From Desulfobacula sp. (lineage in GTDB: Bacteria > Desulfobacterota > Desulfobacteria > Desulfobacterales > Desulfobacteraceae): DNA of 16,811 bases. The notes below the pieces were generated by a model. That model saw only the letters and a program-made list of their open reading frames with translations, did not search any database and had not been told where the DNA came from. Position 1 is the stretch's first letter. Every line of letters starts with the position of its first letter. Shown one piece after another: positions 8,564 to 14,428 of this stretch. The translations under genes and the position numbers were made by a program. The stretch is taken from positions 1 through 16,811 of the forward strand of contig JABIYQ010000562.1 in assembly GCA_018702715.1 (NCBI GenBank), read 5' to 3'.

Positions 8564-10321
8564 TTATCCCAGAATTTTTTTCAGATCACCTTCAGGTGTT
8601 CCAATGGGAGTTAAATTATAGTTTTTAACAAGGATATTCAATATGTTCGGCGTAACAAAGGCCGGCAATGATGGTCCTAAATGGATGTCCTTGATACCGA
8701 GCTTGAGCAGGCTGTAGAGAATGGCAACTGCTTTTTGCTCGTACCATGAAATGATAAAAGACAGGGGTAGTCCGTTGACATCCGTATCAAAGGCTTTGGT
8801 CAGCGCCACGGCAATCTGGACGGCTGAATGGGCATCATTACATTGGCCCACATCAAGGAGTCTCGGGATGCCATTAATATCACCTAGCTGGTGTTTGAAA
8901 AATTTATACTTGCCACAGGCCAGTGTGAGGATAATACTGTTATCCGGTGTTTTTTCCACAAATTCAGTATAATAGTTTCTGGATTTTTTAACCCCGTCAC
9001 AACCACCTACCAAAAAGAAATGACCAATGGAACCGTCTTTTACACCCGCAACGATTTTATCAGCCACACCGAGAACTGCCTTGTGCCCGAAACCCGTCAA
9101 AATTTCCATATCTTTTTTATCTTCGCTATAACCTGGAAGTGCAAGCGCTCTTTCAATCAGCGGTCCAAGATTATTTTTATTCAAATGTGTCAGGCCAGGC
9201 ATTCCAACAGTCCCGGAAGTGAAAACATTTTTCTTATAAGATTGTTTTGGTTTTTGAATGCAATTGGAGGTCATGAGGATTGCGCCTGGAAAATTGGCAA
9301 ACTCTTTTTTCTGATTTTGCCAGGCAGTACCATAATGGCCGTAAAAATGAGGGAAGCGTTCTTTTAATTTCGGATACCCATGGGATGGTAACATTTCACC
9401 ATGTGTGTAAACATAGATACCTTTGCCTGCACTGGCACTTAAAACCGCTTCAAGGTCAATATAATCATGACCGGAAACCAGGATAGCTTTGCCTTTTTTG
9501 ACACCAAGGGGAACCTTTGTTGGTATAGGATCACCATAGGCACCGCTATTGCCAAGACTTAAAAGCTCCATTGCTCGAAGGTTTTTTTCTCCACATTCAA
9601 GGACCAGCCCAAGATAGGCATTTGCATCCAGGCTTTTATCCTCAAGGGCGGCAAGACCCCTGTGGACAAATTCATAATTGCCTTCATCTTCCTGGCCGTG
9701 CTCTGCTGCATGATCTGTATATGCTGCCATTCCCTTGATCCCAAAAAGAAGCATATGCTGGAGCGATCTAAGATCCGGATCAATATCAGGGACTGACATT
9801 AATCCATATTGTTTGCCCTGTTTAATCATGCCTTCCAGGGAAGGTTTTAGTTTCAGTGTCAGGCTGTCACTATCTGATGAAATAGTACCTCCGGCAGCTT
9901 TCACACGTTTGATCATCTTGTCTCTCAAAGAAACAGATTCCTGGAGTAAATTTTCAAACCGGTAGGGATCAAATTCCACATTCGTCAGAGTGGAAAACAT
10001 TGCCATACAGGTAAACTGGTTGGTTTCAGAGTCACTGATATTCACTTTTCTAGCGGCAACAGCTGCAATGGAAATCCCTTTAAGGGTATGAATTAAAAAA
10101 TCCTGAAGCGCTGCCACATCCGGAGTTTTCCCGCAAACACCGATCCTGGTACATCCCTTACCACCCATGGTCTGTTCACACTGGTAACAGAACATTTCTT
10201 TTTTTTTTGTGGCAGCAAACGCTTTGTTGGAAGACAAAATAGAAGGCAGAAGGGTCGATGCTGCAAGACCCATTGTACTGGTTTTAATAAAATTTCTTCT
10301 TGATACGCTTTTCTTTTTCAA
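8564..10321 (-). CDS. hcp: Class I hybrid-cluster protein (hydroxylamine reductase) with Tat signal
   Basis: Hcp has been described as a hydroxylamine reductase and, in E. coli, as an NO reductase/S-nitrosylase. Here it is 585 residues. The N-terminus is a clear twin-arginine signal: SRRNFIK (R8, R9), a hydrophobic stretch and an AFA cleavage site near residue 36. Export is unusual, since characterised Hcp proteins act in the cytoplasm. The mature protein starts with the class I cluster motif C45, C48, C57 and C63 (MFCYQCEQT...GVCGK). The hybrid-cluster ligands all have counterparts: His in SGHDYID, Glu in THGEMLPSHGYP, Cys in TSNCIQ, GGCDG, LACGKYKF and DVGQCNDAH, then Glu and Lys in WYEQKAV. 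It lies downstream of a NapH-like gene on the same strand, a plausible electron donor. An FNR-type site precedes it. Confidence 0.95.
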   Translation of the reverse strand: MKKKSVSRRNFIKTSTMGLAASTLLPSILSSNKAFAATKKKEMFCYQCEQTMGGKGCTRIGVCGKTPDVAALQDFLIHTLKGISIAAVAARKVNISDSETNQFTCMAMFSTLTNVEFDPYRFENLLQESVSLRDKMIKRVKAAGGTISSDSDSLTLKLKPSLEGMIKQGKQYGLMSVPDIDPDLRSLQHMLLFGIKGMAAYTDHAAEHGQEDEGNYEFVHRGLAALEDKSLDANAYLGLVLECGEKNLRAMELLSLGNSGAYGDPIPTKVPLGVKKGKAILVSGHDYIDLEAVLSASAGKGIYVYTHGEMLPSHGYPKLKERFPHFYGHYGTAWQNQKKEFANFPGAILMTSNCIQKPKQSYKKNVFTSGTVGMPGLTHLNKNNLGPLIERALALPGYSEDKKDMEILTGFGHKAVLGVADKIVAGVKDGSIGHFFLVGGCDGVKKSRNYYTEFVEKTPDNSIILTLACGKYKFFKHQLGDINGIPRLLDVGQCNDAHSAVQIAVALTKAFDTDVNGLPLSFIISWYEQKAVAILYSLLKLGIKDIHLGPSLPAFVTPNILNILVKNYNLTPIGTPEGDLKKILG

Positions 10322-10406
10322 TTTAAATCTCCTAGGCTAAATTATAAATTCCCCGTTATGGGTTTTTCTTTTGACACTAATATGACAAAGGAAACAGAGG
10401 AAATCA

Positions 10407-10420
10407 TTGATCTATGTCAA
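10407..10420 (-). promoter_or_regulatory. FNR/HcpR-type operator upstream of hcp
   Basis: TTGATCTATGTCAA matches the FNR-family pattern TTGAT-N4-ATCAA with one mismatch, and flanking A and T extend the symmetry. Its centre (10413.5) is 41.5 bp from a possible minus-strand start near 10372, with a moderate -10 CATATT at 10379-10384 (read in reverse). This would give hcp its own anaerobic or NO-responsive promoter in addition to read-through from the upstream gene. The other 10322-10551 sequence is AT-rich and otherwise unremarkable. Confidence 0.6.
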
Positions 10421-10551
10421 TTTTTTATAAATTTTTTTATAAATTTTGGAAAATTCTTATATTGATTAAAAAATCTATAAAATTTTTATGCAAGGTTGGG
10501 GTTTATTCATTGCTCTGATTAATATTGCAAAAAACATTATCTCAAATCAGG

Positions 10552-11676
10552 CTATGGTTCAGGATCTTTCCTCTGGGAATCCAATTGGACTTTTTGCGCC
10601 TGGATGTTTTTCATTATCTTTATCATTTTTTCCATCATTTCAGGATCAATTCGACCATTTTTATTCCATGACATATTGTTTTGGAATATATATCCAAGAT
10701 ATTGGGTTTTTGAGATTTTATTTCGCCAGTTTCCTGATATTTTAGCTATAGATATACCCACAACAAAAATGAGTATCATTACCAGGGCAATTGTTAATTG
10801 CTCAACCCGTATTTTATCTGAAAATATAAAAAAACCAATGGAACGCTTTTCAGGACAATGTTTAATGCATCTCATACATGTTGTACACTCTGAAGAATGG
10901 ATGAGTTCTTTTTGTCTTATTTTTATTAATCCTGGACATTTTTTTTCACATATACCGCAATCTATACAATAGGATGGATTGCGTTTGATCTTTCCAATAC
11001 TAAAAAAACTTAAGATTCCAAGGATTGCTCCATATGGACAAAGATATCTACACCAGAAATATGGGATAATAAACGATAAAAAAATCAATACAAGGATAAC
11101 GATTAAAGAGGTGTTTGAGATATTGATAAAAAACTTGAGCATCTTAATATCAGCAAACCGATTGTAAGGGCTTTGGATAAATTGTTCAATGCTGTTTAAC
11201 GGCATTTTGTAAAAGATATTCCAAATAAAAAATCCAGCCAATACATATTTTATACTTCTCAATAATAAATCAACCGGGACAGGTAAACCGACATTTTTTT
11301 TAAAAATATTAAAATGCAATTTAGCAAGACAATCCGAGAGCAGACCCAGGGGACAAACCCAACTGCAAAACCCCTTTTTTACTATAAAGGCAGTCAGACA
11401 GATAATTAAAAACAGCACTAATGCTGAGGGGTGAACACTGTTTATTGTTCCGGTTAACAACAAATGTTTTAAACTGACCAGAGCACTTATGGGAAGAAAG
11501 GCTTCCACACCCGGAGGTCTTTCAAAGTCAGGTATTATTCCTGTTTCAAGCTGAGAAACAAAAAAATAAAACTTAATTCCCGTGCTGACGATAACCAAAC
11601 AAAATATAATCTGTACCAACATCCTTAGTGAAAGGTAAGATTCTAATCCTTTATATTCTTGAAATTTTTTTTTCAT
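10552..11676 (-). CDS. NapH/NosR-C-terminal-like polyferredoxin membrane protein
   Basis: Membrane quinol-side electron carrier of 374 residues. It has about five or six hydrophobic helices. Two CxxxCP motifs follow helices (FCSWVCPLG and WCRYLCPYGAI), the hallmark of the NapH/NosR/RdxA-type family. Two ferredoxin motifs follow (CIDCGICEKKCPG and CTTCMRCIKHCPE), then a last helix and a 55-residue polar tail ending in a Met/Lys-rich segment I do not recognise. It starts at ATG 11676 with an AGAGGA ribosome site. The gene precedes hcp, and both are governed by FNR-type sites, so it may deliver electrons from menaquinol to the exported Hcp. No NapG-like periplasmic ferredoxin is present beside it. 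Confidence 0.88.
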   Translation of the reverse strand: MKKKFQEYKGLESYLSLRMLVQIIFCLVIVSTGIKFYFFVSQLETGIIPDFERPPGVEAFLPISALVSLKHLLLTGTINSVHPSALVLFLIICLTAFIVKKGFCSWVCPLGLLSDCLAKLHFNIFKKNVGLPVPVDLLLRSIKYVLAGFFIWNIFYKMPLNSIEQFIQSPYNRFADIKMLKFFINISNTSLIVILVLIFLSFIIPYFWCRYLCPYGAILGILSFFSIGKIKRNPSYCIDCGICEKKCPGLIKIRQKELIHSSECTTCMRCIKHCPEKRSIGFFIFSDKIRVEQLTIALVMILIFVVGISIAKISGNWRNKISKTQYLGYIFQNNMSWNKNGRIDPEMMEKMIKIMKNIQAQKVQLDSQRKDPEP

Positions 11677-11706
11677 ATTCCTCTTTTATCCATAAGCTTT
11701 TACTCC

Positions 11707-11748
11707 TTTATATCGCCATGGATTTAAAAATGACTTGATTTAAATCAA
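11707..11748 (-). promoter_or_regulatory. FNR-type box and -10 for the NapH-like/hcp direction
   Basis: TTGATTTAAATCAA at 11735-11748 is a perfect FNR consensus palindrome. Read on the minus strand, TATAAA at 11712-11707 is a good -10, predicting a start at 11700. The box centre (11741.5) is exactly 41.5 bp upstream, the class II activator position. No consensus -35 is needed in that architecture. The regulator could be FNR-, Dnr- or HcpR-like; no such gene is in the window. Confidence 0.75.
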
Positions 11749-11762
11749 TAAACTTATAAAAC

Positions 11763-11804
11763 TTGATCTAAATCAAATAAACTATTCATTTTTTCAGCTA
11801 TACT
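11763..11804 (+). promoter_or_regulatory. FNR-type box and -10 for the HPP gene
   Basis: TTGATCTAAATCAA at 11763-11776 matches TTGAT-N4-ATCAA in both half-sites. TATACT at 11799-11804 is a good -10, predicting a start at 11811 and placing the box centre (11769.5) at -41.5. The leader of about 95 nt contains a short CCTGATTCAGG palindrome (11841-11851) and an 11-nt direct repeat GTTAATCTTTT (11858-11868 and 11874-11884), of unknown meaning. Confidence 0.75.
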
Positions 11805-11905
11805 TTCTTATGAATGCCAACAAAATAATTAAGTTTCAGCCCTGATTCAGGCTCTGTGTTAATCTTTTAATGAGTTAATCTTTTTATGAAAGGATAAGTG
11901 ATTAA

Positions 11906-12442
11906 ATGTCATTTTTCAGTAAAATGAGTGGGGGAAAACAAAGTCCACCAATGGTGAGTCTTTCAGAAATCACATGGTCATGGATTGGTGCTTTTTTAGG
12001 GATAACACCTTTGGCGTTTTTAAATTACAACCTTTTTCAAGGTCATGATCCGGTATTTATTATCGGTTCTTTCGGCGCCTCTGCTGTTTTGATCTATGGT
12101 GCTGTTAAAAGCCCTTTAGCTCAACCGAGAAACCTTGTCGGCGGCCACATGGTCTCGGCTGTTATTGGTGTTATTGCCTATAAATTATTCTATCCTTTTC
12201 CCTGGTTTGCCTCTGCGATTGCAGTTGCCACTGCAATCGCAGTGATGCATGCAACCAAAACACTTCATCCTCCCGGCGGTGCCACTGCATTAATCGCAGT
12301 TATTGGAAGTGAGAAAATTCATGATCTTGGCTTTTTATATGTGTTCGTTCCTGTTGGTGCCGGGGCAATGATAATGTTAATCGTGGCATTGGTCGTTAAT
12401 AATATTGCAAAATCAAGAAGATATCCTGAATTCTGGTTTTAA
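11906..12442 (+). CDS. HPP-family integral membrane protein, possible nitrite transporter
   Basis: HPP-family protein of 178 residues with about four membrane helices. The diagnostic motif TLHPPGGATALIAVIG lies near residues 121-136, and the N-terminal WIGAFLGI and GSFGASAVLIYG blocks also fit the family. Plant and cyanobacterial HPP proteins have been described as nitrite transporters. Placement opposite an hcp locus and behind a matching FNR-type promoter supports a role with nitrogen oxides, but the substrate is inferred. The start at 11906 has AAAGGA 11 nt upstream, a rather long spacing. The short C-terminal tail is basic. Confidence 0.88.
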   Translation: MSFFSKMSGGKQSPPMVSLSEITWSWIGAFLGITPLAFLNYNLFQGHDPVFIIGSFGASAVLIYGAVKSPLAQPRNLVGGHMVSAVIGVIAYKLFYPFPWFASAIAVATAIAVMHATKTLHPPGGATALIAVIGSEKIHDLGFLYVFVPVGAGAMIMLIVALVVNNIAKSRRYPEFWF

Positions 12443-12461
12443 TATTTTGATGAGACCTGCG

Positions 12462-12630
12462 CTACTTATCCAGGACTTCACGTGCCTTCTTTGCAAGATC
12501 CTTCATTACAATGGGCTTTAATGTGGTATCGAAATTTCAATATCAGTAAGAGCCCAAAATAGAATTTCTAAATTTTTATCACCCGTGACACAGAAATGGA
12601 CAACCGCCCAAATCCAAATTCCTTGACAAC
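12462..12630 (-). pseudogene. Decayed coding fragments in a 276-bp gap
   Basis: On the minus strand, 12533-12462 encodes about 23 residues ending LKPIVMKDLAKKAREVLDK and a stop. This resembles the C-terminal helix of a response-regulator receiver domain, including the Lys-Pro. Upstream, in another frame, about 12627-12518 encodes a short piece containing FCVTGDKNLEILFWALTDIE. Neither has a start, and stops interrupt both, so this looks like the eroded tail of a deleted gene or genes. The remainder of 12443-12718 shows no other feature. The pieces are short and could be chance. Confidence 0.3.
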
Positions 12631-12718
12631 ATACCTAAAATAACAATACAACCTATATTCAAAATAGTTAATCTCTCTTCATAATTTTATTAGAAATCTC
12701 AAATAAAGGAATTTTCTT

Positions 12719-13231
12719 ATGAAAAAAGTTATTGGTGGATTGATAGCAATTATTCTTGGTTTATTTTGTTTCTCAGTATTCTTTTCAGCCTTTCTAAACC
12801 TTCTGGCTGGTATAATACCTCTAACTCTTTTATTAGGTGGATGCCTGACAATTTATCTTAAACATGAGGACGAGTCACATGAATGCGGTGAGGCGACGAC
12901 AGATTGTTGTAATAATAGCACTAAGACAGATACTCCCTTACCAACGATTCCTTTAAAAACTGCATCTACAGAGACCAAACCTGAAAAAGCAGAACCAAAG
13001 CAAATTGAAACAAAATTGGTAGAAACCAAATCAACAGAAACCGAAACGATTGAAAATGTAATTGATAAACCCATTGATGCTACTCCCTTGTTGCATGGTA
13101 ATACAAACTCACATGTTTTTCACAATCCGGATTGTAAATTTTCAAAAAGTAAAAAATGTACTGCATCTTTCAACACAAGAGAAGAAGCAATTCAGGATGG
13201 TTATAAACCCTGCAGAGCCTGTAACCCTTAA
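12719..13231 (+). CDS. Membrane-anchored protein with Ada-type zinc-binding domain
   Basis: Protein of 170 residues with an AAAGGA ribosome site. Residues about 4-48 are hydrophobic, probably one or two helices. A Cys/His-bearing stretch follows (HECGEATTDCC), then a low-complexity Thr/Glu/Lys linker (about 65-115) built on repeated ETK-like units. The C-terminal 45 residues (HVFHNPDCKF, TREEAIQDGYKPCRACNP) match the Ada metal-binding pattern of one upstream Cys and a PCxxC end. In Ada this zinc Cys takes methyl groups from DNA phosphotriesters, but similar domains occur in non-repair proteins. The membrane anchor makes DNA repair unlikely. The function is unknown. Confidence 0.8.
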   Translation: MKKVIGGLIAIILGLFCFSVFFSAFLNLLAGIIPLTLLLGGCLTIYLKHEDESHECGEATTDCCNNSTKTDTPLPTIPLKTASTETKPEKAEPKQIETKLVETKSTETETIENVIDKPIDATPLLHGNTNSHVFHNPDCKFSKSKKCTASFNTREEAIQDGYKPCRACNP

Positions 13232-13347
13232 ACAAGAGACAAAAATTGAGTGACTTAGTGATCCAAAACTCTATTGTCCTCATTATTGAACTGTATTAAT
13301 TCAGAAATTTTAAAAAAAAGTTCATTCTTATAATCAAGAGAAAAAAA

Positions 13348-13548
13348 ATGGCCAATTCAAATATTACAAAACCAATAAATCAGTTAACACAGACCAACCC
13401 GAATATAAAAGAATATCGCTGTCCCTATTGTAATCGAATACTTTTCAAAGGAAATGTTAAGAAAATAAACATGGCGTGTCAGCATTGTCAAAAATTTATA
13501 AAAGCTGATGAACATGAACTTTTAAACATACAGACAGACAAAACCTGA
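13348..13548 (+). CDS. Small Com-like zinc-ribbon protein
   Basis: Sixty-six residues with one zinc ribbon: YRCPYCNRILFKGN (C25, C28) and ACQHCQKFIKADE. The arrangement and the CNRILFKG block resemble the Mu Com translational-activator family and related small bacterial zinc ribbons. The ribosome site is weak (AAGAGA). No other phage gene is nearby, so a stand-alone RNA-binding or structural role is possible. The gaps on either side (13232-13347 and 13549-13679) show no recognised element. Confidence 0.65.
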   Translation: MANSNITKPINQLTQTNPNIKEYRCPYCNRILFKGNVKKINMACQHCQKFIKADEHELLNIQTDKT

Positions 13549-13679
13549 AATTATTATGATGCTATCAAAAACATTTGCACACTGCTGACAGACAGGGTCC
13601 ACGACTACAATTTGAACTAATTTTAAAACTTAGCCAATAAAATCCAATTCATATAAAAGTGCTTTCACTAATTTTTAAT

Positions 13680-13725
13680 TTGACAAAAAATATTCATTCT
13701 CTATAATTCAATTAATTGCTTGAAT
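13680..13725 (+). promoter_or_regulatory. Sigma70-type promoter with overlapping palindrome, likely ArsR operator
   Basis: TTGACA at 13680-13685 and TATAAT at 13702-13707 are both perfect hexamers, separated by 16 bp. ATTCAA (13706-13711) and TTGAAT (13720-13725) form a perfect inverted repeat with an 8-bp spacer that overlaps the -10 and predicted start. The palindrome CAATTAATTG (13709-13718) is nested within it. This placement is what a self-repressing ArsR-family protein would use. The regulator start lies 20 bp after the repeat, with GAGGAG at 13730-13735. Confidence 0.75.
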
Positions 13726-13744
13726 AATAGAGGAGTAGAATATC

Positions 13745-14410
13745 ATGAACCCCGGCAGGCGTTTTAAAGATGAAATATACGATCAATTTTCCAGGATCGG
13801 CAAAGCTGTTTCAAGCCCTAAACGACTTGAACTCTTAGATATCCTTTGCCAGGGGGAAAGATCTGTTGAAAATCTTGCAAATGAAACCTCCCTTACCATT
13901 GCCAACACATCCCAGCATCTCCAGGTATTAAAAAACTCTCGCCTGGTTGAACAGGAAAAAAAGGGATTGTATGTGGTTTACCGACCTGCGCCAATGGTAT
14001 GCGAATTCTTTTTGTCCATGCGAAAAATTGCCGAGAATCGGATAGCAGAAATTGAACAGATCAAAAACCGATTTCTTGAGGGCAAAAAAGGTATGGAACC
14101 CATTAACCGGGATTCATTGATAGAACGAATAAAAAATAATGAAGTGACAATATTAGATGTCCGCCCTCCACAGGAGTTCAGGGCAGGCCACATTATTGGC
14201 GCTGTGTCCGTACCTTTAAAAGAACTTGAACTCATGCTGGCAAAACTACCCAAAAAAAAAGAAATTGTTGCCTATTGCAGAGGGCCTTATTGTGTCCTTT
14301 CTGTTGAGGCAGTAGAATTGTTAAACAAAAAAGGATACCATGCCGTCCGTCTTGAGGAAGGCGTTATGGACTGGCGTGCCATGGGATTACCTGTGATATC
14401 AGGTGAATAA
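13745..14410 (+). CDS. ArsR-family repressor fused to a rhodanese domain
   Basis: Regulator of 221 residues. Residues about 15-95 form a winged-helix ArsR domain with recognition region TIANTSQHLQVLKNSRLVEQ and wing KKGLYVVYRP. Residues about 122-220 are a rhodanese domain with the DVRPPQEFRAGHI block and active loop YCRGPYC, so C178 is the likely persulfide-carrying Cys and C183 a second Cys five residues on. C35 and C86 in the DNA-binding domain could form a thiol switch like that of sulfide-sensing SqrR/BigR, though their spacing differs. It is the first gene of the operon and lies behind the palindromic promoter, so autoregulation by reactive sulfur species is the simplest model. A metal-sensing ArsR role is possible, but no clear metal-binding Cys cluster is seen. 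Confidence 0.9.
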   Translation: MNPGRRFKDEIYDQFSRIGKAVSSPKRLELLDILCQGERSVENLANETSLTIANTSQHLQVLKNSRLVEQEKKGLYVVYRPAPMVCEFFLSMRKIAENRIAEIEQIKNRFLEGKKGMEPINRDSLIERIKNNEVTILDVRPPQEFRAGHIIGAVSVPLKELELMLAKLPKKKEIVAYCRGPYCVLSVEAVELLNKKGYHAVRLEEGVMDWRAMGLPVISGE

Positions 14411-14428
14411 TAGTTTAAGGAAGATAAT

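Noticed and set aside
10370..10389. TTGAC...GACAA near hcp as a second FNR-type operator
   Set aside because: The half-sites are not proper reverse complements and the spacing is 8 bp instead of 4. It overlaps the predicted -10 and fits poorly.
10488..10972. Plus-strand open frames across the NapH-like gene
   Set aside because: They are antisense shadows of a gene whose minus-strand frame holds all the CxxxCP and ferredoxin motifs.
13546..13620. UGA at the end of the Com-like gene as another selenocysteine codon
   Set aside because: The sequence after it has no recognisable domain continuation, no aligned Cys position and no obvious hairpin at the right distance. It reads as a normal stop.
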